A stretch of 38,427 nt of DNA from an uncultured Lachnospiraceae bacterium (lineage in GTDB: Bacteria > Bacillota > Clostridia > Lachnospirales > Lachnospiraceae), in contig CAJKGK010000027.1 in the NCBI GenBank assembly GCA_905199445.1, forward strand, positions 1 through 38,427. Direction: 5' to 3'. This document shows positions 1 to 8,059 of the stretch, in pieces (position 1 is the first letter of the stretch; the number at the start of each line of letters is the position of its first letter). The translations under genes and the position numbers were made by a program. Below the pieces are notes generated by a model. The model ran no database searches and had not been told where the DNA came from. It worked only from the letters and a program-made list of their open reading frames with translations.

Positions 1-2
1 TG

Positions 3-173
3 GCACCGGTTGGTGTAGGGCTTCTTCAGATTGTCAACGCCATGAAATATACAGGCAATTACGGTGCACTGTTTGCGGCAGTTATTATCGTATTCCTGCC
101 TACATTTATCTTATATTTGTTTCTATCGGAAAAAATTATTGCCGGTGTTACAGGCGGCGGCATCAAAGGTTGA
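3..173 (+). CDS. Sugar ABC transporter permease, C-terminal fragment
   Basis: This is the last 56 codons of a gene that enters from outside the window. The fragment holds one hydrophobic membrane segment (AALFAA-like, through FLPTFILYLFL) followed by a short cytoplasmic tail ending GGGIKG. That ending, with a preceding LSEKIIAGVT stretch, is typical of MalG/CUT1-type inner-membrane permeases of carbohydrate ABC importers, which pair with a second permease, an ATPase and a solute-binding lipoprotein. Those partners would lie upstream, outside the window. The convergent AraC-type gene ends 38 bases downstream and may control this transporter. The family call rests on a short fragment, so it is likely but not certain. 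Confidence 0.72.
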   Translation, partial: APVGVGLLQIVNAMKYTGNYGALFAAVIIVFLPTFILYLFLSEKIIAGVTGGGIKG

Positions 174-211
174 TTTGGGCTGTATTGATTTACACAGCAA
201 TCCAGACCTTG

Positions 212-1132
212 TTATAGTCGCTGGCGTTCCTTTTCGGATATGCCTTTAATTGAAGAGGCATATTCCGAAGGCGTCATGCCTGTAATTTTTTTAAACTGTC
301 GGGAAAAATAGTGGATCGAAGTGTAACCTAGCAGGTCGGAAATTTGTGTGAAATTCATATTTTTATTACGAATAAGTTCTTTGGCCATATCGATTTTCAT
401 ACTGGAAAAGTAGTTAATCACACCGCAGTTATTGCGGTCGCGAAAAAGCTTCTGAGCCTTTGAACGGCCAACCAGGGTATCCCGGCAAAGTTCATCGATA
501 GAAACATTCGTGTAGATATGCTGTTCCATATAGCTGATAATACGGTTATAGATTTCAGTATCCGCATTAAGGGTTGTCAGTTTCATGGACATGGGTGATC
601 CTTCAACGTTTGCTGTATGACCTGTTTTATAATGCCTGAGCAGCAGGAGCAAAATCATCTCAATGGCCTGTTTGATCAGCTGCATGGATCCAAAGGGCAT
701 TTCCTGTTTTAAAATCAGTTTCTCCTGGTATGGATCGTCCAGCCGGCCTTCAAAAATTTGTCGGGCTTCTTTGATGACGATACCTAAAAGATTCCGTTCC
801 TGCTCCGAAATATGGAGAATTTTTTCATTAAAAAATTCCATGGCCGGGGAATCACAGGCAAAGGATATAACTACCAGGTTGGGGGCGATTCGTCCATTGG
901 CCCTCAGACTGTGAAATTCATTGGGTTTATGAAAGATAATTTCGCCTTTTTTTAATACATGGTTGACCTGACCGGCGGTGACTTCCACCTCACCTTTATC
1001 TACACATAAAAATTCCCAGAAATTATGGGTTTCACCGGCAAAACTGAAATCACTCATATATTCAAAATAGTGAATGGAATAGATTTTATCTACGGTTATT
1101 TCCTGAACTAATGTAACACTTTCGTAAGACAT
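212..1132 (-). CDS. AraC family transcriptional regulator with N-terminal cupin
   Basis: A 306-residue one-component regulator. The N-terminal half (about residues 15-120) has a cupin-like pattern (ETHNFWEFLCVDKGEVEV, then KGEIIFHKPNEFH) expected to bind a small sugar-like ligand. The C-terminal 100 residues contain the two helix-turn-helix motifs of AraC proteins, ending in the signature FSRQFKKITGMTPSEY. I chose the ATG at 1132 because an AGGAGA ribosome binding site lies a few bases upstream of it; a longer reading to 1177 has no such site. It is convergent with the ABC permease and divergent from the nucleotidyltransferase gene, so either or both could be its target. The ligand is unknown. 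Confidence 0.9.
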   Translation of the reverse strand: MSYESVTLVQEITVDKIYSIHYFEYMSDFSFAGETHNFWEFLCVDKGEVEVTAGQVNHVLKKGEIIFHKPNEFHSLRANGRIAPNLVVISFACDSPAMEFFNEKILHISEQERNLLGIVIKEARQIFEGRLDDPYQEKLILKQEMPFGSMQLIKQAIEMILLLLLRHYKTGHTANVEGSPMSMKLTTLNADTEIYNRIISYMEQHIYTNVSIDELCRDTLVGRSKAQKLFRDRNNCGVINYFSSMKIDMAKELIRNKNMNFTQISDLLGYTSIHYFSRQFKKITGMTPSEYASSIKGISEKERQRL

Positions 1133-1293
1133 AAAGGTCTCCTTTCTAAGCGTGTACATACAAAAGATCATATGCACAAAAAAATTGCAAAAAACACAAA
1201 ATATTTGTACGATAATAACTGACTACAGTATATACCTAAAAAGGGATTTTAGCAATAAATAAATTTTCTATAATAATTTTAGGAGGAATTCGT
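1133..1293. promoter_or_regulatory. Divergent intergenic control region
   Basis: An AT-rich gap between the AraC-type gene (minus) and the nucleotidyltransferase gene (plus). A possible plus-strand promoter is TTGTAC at 1205-1210 with TATATA at 1229-1234 (18-base spacer). AGGAGG at about 1281-1286 is the ribosome binding site for the ATG at 1294. No clear operator dyad was seen. Confidence 0.35.
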
Positions 1294-2217
1294 ATGAAAA
1301 AACCGGTTTTGGTTATTATGGCAGCAGGAATGGGAAGCCGTTACGGCGGACTTAAACAGATTGATCCAATTGACGATCAGGGCCATATTATTATCGATTT
1401 TTCGATTTATGATGCCATTCGTGCCGGATTTGAAAAGTTGGTATTTATTATTAAAAAGGCGGATGAAAAGGATTTCATGGAGGTGATCGGAAACCGGATT
1501 TCAAAACAGATCGAGGTTGCTTTTGTTTACCAGGATCTGGAAAATATTCCGGAAGGATTTGAGGTGCCTGACGGCCGTAAAAAGCCATGGGGAACAGGTC
1601 ATGCCATATTAAGCTGTAAAGGGGTTGTAGACGGACCGTTTGCGGTTATTAACGCAGATGATTATTACGGTCCCAGTGCCTTTAAGATGATTTATGATTA
1701 TCTGAGTACCCATGAGGATGACGAATTTTACCGTTATACAATGGTCGGATATATTCTTGAAAACACATTGACCGAAAACGGTCATGTCGCCCGAGGGGTA
1801 TGCGCTGTCAGTGAAACTGGTTATCTTCAGGAAATTCACGAGCGTACAAGAATTGAAAGGCATGGCGATTGTGCGGAATATACGGAAGATGACGGACAGA
1901 CATGGACAAAGCTTCCTCAGGGAAGTACGGTGTCCATGAATATGTGGGGCTTTTCCGCCAGTATTTTTAACGAGCTGGATGATGCATTTGCTTCCTTCCT
2001 TAAAGAAAATATTAAAACAAATCCTTTAAAGTGTGAGTTCTTCCTGCCTTCTATGATTGAACAACTGCTTCGCCAGGGCAAGGCAACCGTTTCTGTTCTT
2101 AAATCAAAGGATCGCTGGTATGGCGTAACATACAGAGAAGATAAACCGGTTGTGATGGAAGCTATTGCTCAGCTAAAAACAGACGGACTTTATCCTGAAA
2201 ACCTTTGGGAGGAATAA
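1294..2217 (+). CDS. Nucleotidyltransferase (NTP-transferase family)
   Basis: A 307-residue enzyme of the sugar-phosphate nucleotidyltransferase fold. It opens with the nucleotide-binding signature MAAGMGSRYGGLKQ (compare GxGxRxGxxK) and has an INADDYYG stretch near residue 120, whose acidic residues would bind the metal and nucleotide. The expected reaction is transfer of an NMP from an NTP to a sugar-1-phosphate. A strong AGGAGG precedes the ATG. The next gene starts 3 bases after the stop and encodes a phosphotransferase of the N-acetylhexosamine 1-kinase type, so the two probably act in sequence: kinase makes the sugar-1-phosphate, this enzyme activates it. The exact sugar and nucleotide cannot be read from the sequence. 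Confidence 0.85.
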   Translation: MKKPVLVIMAAGMGSRYGGLKQIDPIDDQGHIIIDFSIYDAIRAGFEKLVFIIKKADEKDFMEVIGNRISKQIEVAFVYQDLENIPEGFEVPDGRKKPWGTGHAILSCKGVVDGPFAVINADDYYGPSAFKMIYDYLSTHEDDEFYRYTMVGYILENTLTENGHVARGVCAVSETGYLQEIHERTRIERHGDCAEYTEDDGQTWTKLPQGSTVSMNMWGFSASIFNELDDAFASFLKENIKTNPLKCEFFLPSMIEQLLRQGKATVSVLKSKDRWYGVTYREDKPVVMEAIAQLKTDGLYPENLWEE

Positions 2218-2220
2218 AAG

Positions 2221-3342
2221 ATGAATCAAATGCTTATTCATGAAAAAGCCGATCAGGCCATCGGGCACTTTGCTGTCGCCGGTCAGTTCCTGGATCGTAT
2301 GACTTACGGCAGCGGCCATATTAATGATACATATCTGGTAAAATTTAACCAGAAAGACGGCAGTGTGGTCCAATATATTTTACAGCGTATGAACCATGAA
2401 ATTTTCCGAAAACCGGAAGAACTTATGGAAAATATCGCCGGGGTCACGGCTCATCTGAGGAAAAAAATTATTGAAGCCGGCGGCGATCCAGAGAGAGAAA
2501 CACTAAATATTATACCGACAATCGAAGGGAAGCCCTATTATAAAGATGATGCAGGACTTTACTGGAGAATGTATAAGTTTATCAACGGTGCCACAAGCTA
2601 TGACAGAGTGGAAAAACCGGATGATTTTTATCAGAGTGCAGTCACATTCGGACATTTTCAGAGACTTCTGGCAGATTATCCGGCATATACCCTTCATGAG
2701 ACGATCACGGCTTTTCACGATACAGCCGCAAGATATCAGACTTTTTTACAGGCTGTCGAAGAAGATGTATGCCATCGTGCAGCCGATGTTCAGGCTGAGA
2801 TTGAATTTGTGAAAAAGCATGAGGAAACAGCACATGTACTGATGGATATGCTAAATAACGGAGAATTACCGCTTCGAGTAACACATAATGATACAAAGCT
2901 GAATAACATTATGATTGATGATAAAACCGGCAAGGGCTTATGTGTGATTGATCTGGATACGGTAATGCCCGGACTTTCTATCAATGATTATGGAGATTCC
3001 ATTCGTTTTGGTGCAAGTACAGGCGACGAGGATGAACCGGATTTGTCTAAGGTATGGGTTGACCTGGATTTATTTGAGGTTTATACAAAGGGCTTTATCG
3101 AGGGCTGCCATGGCAGTTTAACAGAAAATGAGCTGGCTATGCTGCCAATGGGTGCAAAAACCATGACATTTGAATGTGGTATGAGATTTTTGACTGATTA
3201 TCTCCAGGGGGATACCTATTTTAAAATTCACCGTGAAGGCCATAATCTGGACCGCTGCAGAACTCAGTTTAAGCTGGTGGCAGATATGGAAGACAAGTGG
3301 GATCAGCTGCAGGCTATTGTTGAGAAATACGCTGTCCTCTAA
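2221..3342 (+). CDS. APH-fold sugar kinase, NahK-like
   Basis: A 373-residue aminoglycoside-phosphotransferase-fold kinase. The catalytic loop is HNDTKLNNIM (His222 to about Met231, with Asp224 the likely base) and the metal-binding motif is DLDT (Asp244-Thr247). The N-terminal YGSGHINDTYLV stretch fits the nucleotide-binding loop. Length and motifs match N-acetylhexosamine 1-kinases (NahK/LnpB), which phosphorylate the anomeric hydroxyl of GlcNAc or GalNAc in the lacto-N-biose salvage pathway. It is translationally coupled to the upstream nucleotidyltransferase (3-base gap) and followed by a terminator. No lacto-N-biose phosphorylase or epimerase is nearby, so the substrate is inferred by family only. 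Confidence 0.83.
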   Translation: MNQMLIHEKADQAIGHFAVAGQFLDRMTYGSGHINDTYLVKFNQKDGSVVQYILQRMNHEIFRKPEELMENIAGVTAHLRKKIIEAGGDPERETLNIIPTIEGKPYYKDDAGLYWRMYKFINGATSYDRVEKPDDFYQSAVTFGHFQRLLADYPAYTLHETITAFHDTAARYQTFLQAVEEDVCHRAADVQAEIEFVKKHEETAHVLMDMLNNGELPLRVTHNDTKLNNIMIDDKTGKGLCVIDLDTVMPGLSINDYGDSIRFGASTGDEDEPDLSKVWVDLDLFEVYTKGFIEGCHGSLTENELAMLPMGAKTMTFECGMRFLTDYLQGDTYFKIHREGHNLDRCRTQFKLVADMEDKWDQLQAIVEKYAVL

Positions 3343-3373
3343 TGGGGTGGACTGATCCATTAAAGATGTAATC

Positions 3374-3421
3374 AAACCGCTTCAGATGACCTATGTTTAT
3401 GTTGTCTGAGGTGGTTTTTTT
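3374..3421 (+). terminator. Rho-independent terminator after the kinase gene
   Basis: AAACCGCTTCAGATGAC (3374-3390) pairs, with several G-T wobbles, with GTTGTCTGAGGTGGTTT (3401-3417), followed by a run of T. It closes the nucleotidyltransferase-kinase operon. Confidence 0.8.
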
Positions 3422-3465
3422 GTATATTCTTTCTATTCGATTTCTATTTTAATTTTTGTGATAAA

Positions 3466-3474
3466 TGGTACAAT
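3466..3474 (+). promoter_or_regulatory. Probable extended -10 promoter of rubrerythrin gene
   Basis: TGGTACAAT has the extended -10 form (TGnTAnnnT) and lies about 56 bases before the rubrerythrin ATG. No convincing -35 element precedes it. I saw no clear PerR box. Confidence 0.4.
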
Positions 3475-3529
3475 AATATAAGGGAAGGCTGTTTTGCTGC
3501 TTTAATTATCAATACTGGGAGGTAGATCT

Positions 3530-4069
3530 ATGGGCAATAAATACACAGGTACACAGACCGAAAAAAACTTAAGAAATGCTTTTTCGGGGGAGTCTGAGGC
3601 GAGAAATAAATATACTTTTTTTGCATCTGTAGCCAAGAAAGAAGGCTATGAACAAATTGCAGCGCTATTTCAGGAAACTGCGGATAATGAAAAAGAACAT
3701 GCAAAAATGTGGTTTAAAGAATTAAATGGAATTGGGAATACTCAGGATAATTTAAAGTCAGCAGCAGAAGGAGAAAACTATGAATGGACAGATATGTACG
3801 CCGGATTTGCAAAGACGGCAGAAGAAGAAGGTTTTCCGGAACTGGCTGCAAAATTTCGTATGGTTGCGGAGATTGAGAGATATCATGAGGAAAGGTACAG
3901 GGCATTATTAAAAAATGTGGAAACCGCACAGGTATTTCAAAAAAGCGAGGTCAAAGTCTGGGAATGCAGAAATTGTGGCCACATCGTTGTCGGTACAGGG
4001 GCCCCAAAGGTTTGTCCTGTATGTGCACATCCGCAAAGTTATTTTGAAATAAAAGCAGAAAATTATTAA
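3530..4069 (+). CDS. rbr: Rubrerythrin
   Basis: A 179-residue cytoplasmic non-haem iron protein that reduces hydrogen peroxide in anaerobes, using electrons from NADH via rubredoxin-type carriers. The N-terminal ferritin-like four-helix domain (about residues 1-140) shows the repeated E-x6-Y and ExxxH patterns that hold the di-iron site (SGESEARNKYTFFA, DNEKEHAKMW, AEIERYHEERY). The C-terminal rubredoxin-like domain has two CxxC pairs, CRNC and CPVC (about residues 145-170), for a single iron. Length matches the short rubrerythrins of Clostridia. GGGAGG lies upstream of the ATG and a strong terminator follows, so it is probably monocistronic. Confidence 0.96.
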   Translation: MGNKYTGTQTEKNLRNAFSGESEARNKYTFFASVAKKEGYEQIAALFQETADNEKEHAKMWFKELNGIGNTQDNLKSAAEGENYEWTDMYAGFAKTAEEEGFPELAAKFRMVAEIERYHEERYRALLKNVETAQVFQKSEVKVWECRNCGHIVVGTGAPKVCPVCAHPQSYFEIKAENY

Positions 4070-4108
4070 ATTTTAAAGACAAAACAGCATTCCTGCTTTG
4101 AAGATTAC

Positions 4109-4159
4109 AAAAGATCGCCTTACCTTCCCTAAGATCAGGGGGTGTAAGGCGATCTTTTT
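4109..4159 (+). terminator. Rho-independent terminator after rubrerythrin
   Basis: GATCGCCTTAC near 4114-4124 pairs perfectly with GTAAGGCGATC at 4144-4154, extended by A-T pairs and followed by T's. The A run on the left arm means it could also work on the opposite strand. Confidence 0.88.
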
Positions 4160-4211
4160 GTAAATAGGACAGCGGCTATAGTAAAAACTTTTTTGCGGGC
4201 GTACAGATTCA

Positions 4212-4240
4212 TTGACTTAAAAAGTAAATTTTTTTATAAT
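4212..4240 (+). promoter_or_regulatory. Consensus sigma-A promoter of the MATE gene
   Basis: TTGACT (4212-4217), a 17-base spacer, then TATAAT (4235-4240). Transcription would start near 4247. This rules out the upstream in-frame start at 4193 and supports the ATG at 4289. Confidence 0.85.
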
Positions 4241-4288
4241 ATCACATATGGCGATTTGTCAATATACAAAAAGAGAAAGAGGTTTAAA

Positions 4289-5647
4289 ATGAAGGGAGAT
4301 TTAACCCGGGGACCGGTTATGAAATCGATGCTGTGTTTTGCCGTCCCCATGATTTTGGGCAATATTTTACAGCAGTGTTATAATATTGCAGATACACTGA
4401 TTGTGGGACAGTTTCTTGGACCGGATGCCCTTGCAGCCGTAGGGTCGGCTTTTACACTGATGACCTTTCTCACATCGATTTTACTTGGGCTGTGCATGGG
4501 CAGCGGTGCAGTGTTTTCCATAAGATTTGGGCAGAAAAATATGGATGAACTAAAAGCGGCCATGTGTGCATCCTTTGTCCTTATTGCAGTGCTTACATTT
4601 ATCCTTAATCTTGCGGCCTTTATGCTTATGGATTGGATCGGTATCTTTTTGAATGTGCCTGAAACTGTGTGGCCGATGATGCGCCAGTATCTGATCGTCA
4701 TATTTACAGGTATTGGAGCTACTTTTTTATATAATTATTTTGCTTCATTATTAAGATCCGTAGGAAATTCTGTTATTCCTTTAGTCTTTCTGGGACTTTC
4801 CTCAGTCCTTAATATTATTCTTGACCTTTATTTTGTCCTTGGATTGGATAAAGGTGTGACCGGAGCTGCACAGGCTACGGTTATTTCCCAATATGTATCT
4901 GGCTTGGGGATTGCTTTTTATACATGGAAATACTTTCCGGAGCTTAGAATCAGCCGGAAATACTGCCGTATAAAGTGGGAATGCATTAAAGAAATTTCAA
5001 GTTTTTCTGTACTGACCTGTATTCAGCAGTCTGTGATGAATCTGGGCATCCTTATGGTTCAGGGGCTAGTCAACAGCTTTGGGCCAACGGTTATGGCAGC
5101 CTTTGCGGCTGCTGTCAAAATCGATGCTTTTGCCTATATGCCGGTTCAGGATTTTGGTAATGCATTTTCCACATTTATTGCTCAGAATTATGGAGCAGGA
5201 AAAGGAGAACGCATCCGTTCCGGATTAAAGGGGGCCGTCATTGCCTCCATGATTTTTTGTATCATTGTTTCCGGGGCTGTATGGCTGTTTGCCCGCCCAT
5301 TGATGATGATTTTTGTCAATGCCGGTGAGACGGCGATTATTGCTGAGGGTGTTGCATATTTACATATTGAAGGTGCTTTTTACTGTGGTATTGGCTGTCT
5401 GTTTTTACTTTATGGACTGTATAGAGCACTGGGAAGACCAGGTATGTCGGTTGTGCTTACCGTATTTTCTCTGGGCACAAGGGTCGTACTGGCCTATACA
5501 CTTTCTGCTATACCGGCTGTCGGTGTGGCTGGAATCTGGTGGTCCGTACCTATTGGCTGGTTTTTGGCCGATGCGGTTGGTCTGATTTATTATAGAATAA
5601 GGAAAAAACAGCTTATTCCGGACTGCCAACCAATGCAGAAACATTGA
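4289..5647 (+). CDS. MATE family efflux transporter
   Basis: A 452-residue inner-membrane protein with about 12 hydrophobic segments, the usual size and topology of multidrug and toxic-compound extrusion proteins (MatE fold; sodium- or proton-coupled antiport). The opening LTRGPVMKSMLCFAVPMIL and the following NILQQCYNIADTLIVGQFLG are characteristic of the DinF/NorM-related bacterial branch. The start was set at 4289 because a GAAAGAGG ribosome binding site lies just upstream and because the promoter at 4212-4240 lies inside the longer reading. The exported compound is unknown. The gene stands alone between two promoters. Confidence 0.92.
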   Translation: MKGDLTRGPVMKSMLCFAVPMILGNILQQCYNIADTLIVGQFLGPDALAAVGSAFTLMTFLTSILLGLCMGSGAVFSIRFGQKNMDELKAAMCASFVLIAVLTFILNLAAFMLMDWIGIFLNVPETVWPMMRQYLIVIFTGIGATFLYNYFASLLRSVGNSVIPLVFLGLSSVLNIILDLYFVLGLDKGVTGAAQATVISQYVSGLGIAFYTWKYFPELRISRKYCRIKWECIKEISSFSVLTCIQQSVMNLGILMVQGLVNSFGPTVMAAFAAAVKIDAFAYMPVQDFGNAFSTFIAQNYGAGKGERIRSGLKGAVIASMIFCIIVSGAVWLFARPLMMIFVNAGETAIIAEGVAYLHIEGAFYCGIGCLFLLYGLYRALGRPGMSVVLTVFSLGTRVVLAYTLSAIPAVGVAGIWWSVPIGWFLADAVGLIYYRIRKKQLIPDCQPMQKH

Positions 5648-5685
5648 TGGCCTCAAATGTAAAATTATCATTTGATAGAATCAAT
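5643..5685. repeat. Two-part dyad overlapping the MATE stop codon
   Basis: ATTGAT (5643-5648) and TCAAATG (5653-5659) pair with CATTTGA (5669-5675) and ATCAAT (5680-5685), with symmetric 4-base gaps between the arms. No T tract follows, so it may be a weak terminator or an operator. Confidence 0.5.
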
Positions 5686-5715
5686 AAAAAATTATTAAAA
5701 TACATGAAAAAATAC

Positions 5716-5746
5716 TTGCCTTGGAGTACACTCCAGGGACTAGAAT
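5716..5746 (+). promoter_or_regulatory. MerR-type promoter/operator with 19-bp spacer
   Basis: A -35 TTGCCT (5716-5721) and -10 TAGAAT (5741-5746) are separated by 19 bases instead of 17. The spacer carries the perfect dyad GGAGT-AC-ACTCC (5723-5734). An over-long spacer with a central dyad is the hallmark of promoters activated by MerR-family regulators. No MerR gene is in the window, so the regulator acts from elsewhere. Confidence 0.78.
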
Positions 5747-5799
5747 AAAACCAGATGCGTATAAGCTGAAAATAAGCGATTAAAGTGGAGGCAGACAAA

Positions 5800-6666
5800 A
5801 TGGAAAAAGTAATCGCAAACCAGAATTTTGACGAAGAAAGGGCGCTGTATCATCTAAAAGACACTGTTGTAGAGCATTGCCGATTTTCAGGGCCTGCAGA
5901 TGGGGAATCCGTTTTAAAAGAAGCCCGCAATATCAAAGTCAAGAACTGCAGTTTTTCATTAAGATATCCCCTGTGGCACGATGAGGGGTTTGAACTTATT
6001 GATTCTTCTATGGATGAACTGACCCGGGCCCCGATCTGGTATGCGTCCAGGGGGCGTATGATTAACTGTGACATTCATGGTATCAAATGTCTGAGAGAAT
6101 GTCAGGATATTGATGTGGCATACAGCCATATTCATTCCCCGGAATTTGGGTGGAAATGCAGACAGATCCATGTACAGGATTCAGAAATAGAGTCCGAATA
6201 CTTATTTTTAGACAGCAGTGATGTTTTGGTTGATAATCTGAAGATGAAAGGCAAGTATTCTTTTCAGTATATGCATCATTTGGAAATTAAAAATTCTGTT
6301 CTAGATACAAAGGATGCATTCTGGCACAGTACCAATGTAACTGTCAGAGACAGCATTGTCAAAGGGGAGTATCTGGGATGGTTTTCGGATGGACTGACAC
6401 TGATTAACTGCCGGATTACAGGAACTCAGCCGCTTTGCTATTGTAAAAACCTTAAGCTTGTAAACTGCATTATGGAAGAAACCGACCTTGCTTTTGAGTA
6501 TTCAGATGTGGATGCGGATATTGACGGAAATATTTTATCGGTGAAAAATCCCAAATCCGGTATCATTCGTGCAGACAGTATTGGACAGATCATACTGGAA
6601 GATTCGATTATGGAAAGCCAGGCCCGTATCGTAACATCAAAATCTGGATTACAATTAAAAATTTAA
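5800..6666 (+). CDS. DUF3737 family right-handed beta-helix-like protein
   Basis: A 288-residue protein whose short repeated units (INCDIHG, VQDSEIE, IKNSVLD, VRDSIVKG, INCRITG, VNCIMEE) suggest a right-handed parallel beta-helix like pectate lyases; it matches what I know as DUF3737. It has no signal peptide, so it is probably cytoplasmic. Its biochemical role is not established. The ATG at 5800 has GTGGAGG immediately upstream; the in-frame GTG at 5785 overlaps that site and is rejected. Expression is probably switched by a MerR-type regulator through the 19-base-spacer promoter just upstream, which suggests a response to drugs, redox stress or metabolites. A terminator follows. Confidence 0.85.
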   Translation: MEKVIANQNFDEERALYHLKDTVVEHCRFSGPADGESVLKEARNIKVKNCSFSLRYPLWHDEGFELIDSSMDELTRAPIWYASRGRMINCDIHGIKCLRECQDIDVAYSHIHSPEFGWKCRQIHVQDSEIESEYLFLDSSDVLVDNLKMKGKYSFQYMHHLEIKNSVLDTKDAFWHSTNVTVRDSIVKGEYLGWFSDGLTLINCRITGTQPLCYCKNLKLVNCIMEETDLAFEYSDVDADIDGNILSVKNPKSGIIRADSIGQIILEDSIMESQARIVTSKSGLQLKI

Positions 6667-6681
6667 TCAATCCATGCTTTG

Positions 6682-6732
6682 GAGCCAGTAAACTTGTGAA
6701 CCTTTTTCACAGTTTGCCGGCTCTGTTTTTTT
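6682..6732 (+). terminator. Rho-independent terminator after the DUF3737 gene
   Basis: GAGCCAGTAAACTTGTGAA (from 6682) pairs with TTCACAGTTTGCCGGCTC (to about 6724), with one bulge and two wobbles, followed by T7. The 194 bases after it, before the next gene, hold no promoter I could recognise. Confidence 0.87.
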
Positions 6733-6926
6733 GCAGCTTACTTTTTGCTGCCGTTTGATTGATACCCCGGTTTTTCCGGTCAATTGATTCATATACCAGA
6801 TAAAGCGAATGGATTAAAAAAATTTTTTATACCATGCTGTGATATTTTAATTTCGTAAAAATCAGGCAGTCTGTTGCTCCTATGAATTTAAAACAGCTGC
6901 CGGATAGATGAAAGGAGTGCCGGATC

Positions 6927-8036
6927 ATGGAAAATTATATGCTGCCTCTGGCCGGAGCCGATGAGGTAGGGGCTTCCGCCTATTTTGTCAACATAGACGG
7001 GGTTAAAATTTTGTTTGATGCAGGGGCCAGAACCGGTGGTTCACTGAAATTTCCTGATTATGTGATATTAAAGGAAGTGTTGGGGGGCTATGACGGGCTG
7101 GATTATATTATTTTAAGTCATGCCCATTATGATCATATTGGCTCACTGGCATTTATCGGTTCCTGTGCCCCTAAGGCCTGTATTTTGGCAACCCCTCAGA
7201 CAAAAGCACTTACCGCTTTACAGTTACTTGACGGCGGGCGGATTGGCTGTGAAGGGGAAAGTGATGTCTTGCTGCAGGCCAAGTACAGTCAGGCTGAGTC
7301 GGTAATGAACAGAATTTTGGAGCAGCCTGTGTGTTTGCCCCATAAAACCAACCGATGCGAAATTACATTTTATCCTGCAGGTCATATGGCCGGAGCTGTG
7401 ATGACCTGTGTGCGAACTAAGAATCACTGCATTTTTTATACCGGAGATTTTAGCTGGGAAACAAGATCCGGGATCAATGGAATAAAACTTCCCGGACAGT
7501 TAAAGCCAGACCTGCTGATTTTAAATGCAACAAAGGCATATTGCACAGAGCCTAAATGTGGGCCGGATGAAGATGCGCTCACAGGAAAAATTCAGGGACT
7601 TATAAATAAATTTCCAAGGGTCCTTATTCATTCGTCAGGGGTTGCCAAGCAGCAGGAGCTTTTGGACTTTATGCGTCAACATGATTTCAATAGACCTGTT
7701 TATATGGATGCTCAGATGGAAACTGTCGGTGAAGCCCTGAGCTGTATGGGTTACCCTATGGGCAGTCCCTGGATGTTTGGCAGTGCTTCGAATCTGCATG
7801 TTCCCCATATACTTCTGGGAACCCGTGGGCACAAATATGGGTATGCGTCTTTAAATTTTGATCAGTATACCCTTCATGCCACACCATCTCAGCTGGGGCT
7901 TATTTTAAAACTACTGAATCCTCAAAAGACGCTGCTGACCCATACCTGCCCAAGGGGAAAGGGGCTGCCTGCCTGTGTGGAGCCCAACGATCATTTAATT
8001 ATTCAGGCAGAAAACGGAAGAATATATAATTTTTAG
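6927..8036 (+). CDS. MBL-fold metallo-hydrolase
   Basis: A 369-residue metallo-beta-lactamase-fold hydrolase. The metal ligands are visible: HAHYDH (His65, His67, Asp69, His70), His153 in AGHMAG, Asp174 in YTGDFS and a C-terminal His339 in LLTHTCPRG. The long insert between Asp174 and His339 is in the position of a beta-CASP domain, as in RNase J/CPSF73-type nucleases, but classical beta-CASP motifs are not obvious. AAGGAG precedes the ATG. It is the first gene of the chaperone/ATPase/kinase cluster and its stop overlaps the region leading into the GrpE-like gene. The likely reaction is hydrolysis of a phosphodiester or similar bond in a nucleic acid or nucleotide; the substrate is unknown. 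Confidence 0.85.
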   Translation: MENYMLPLAGADEVGASAYFVNIDGVKILFDAGARTGGSLKFPDYVILKEVLGGYDGLDYIILSHAHYDHIGSLAFIGSCAPKACILATPQTKALTALQLLDGGRIGCEGESDVLLQAKYSQAESVMNRILEQPVCLPHKTNRCEITFYPAGHMAGAVMTCVRTKNHCIFYTGDFSWETRSGINGIKLPGQLKPDLLILNATKAYCTEPKCGPDEDALTGKIQGLINKFPRVLIHSSGVAKQQELLDFMRQHDFNRPVYMDAQMETVGEALSCMGYPMGSPWMFGSASNLHVPHILLGTRGHKYGYASLNFDQYTLHATPSQLGLILKLLNPQKTLLTHTCPRGKGLPACVEPNDHLIIQAENGRIYNF

Positions 8037-8059
8037 TGAATGAAAGTGAGGCTGTGATC

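Noticed and set aside
64..249. Small plus-strand open frame in the permease tail
   Set aside because: It lies in another frame over the end of the permease gene, has no ribosome binding site and no recognisable product.
1269..1274. TATAAT just before the nucleotidyltransferase gene as its promoter
   Set aside because: It is only 20 bases from the ATG, so the transcript would begin at or within the ribosome binding site.
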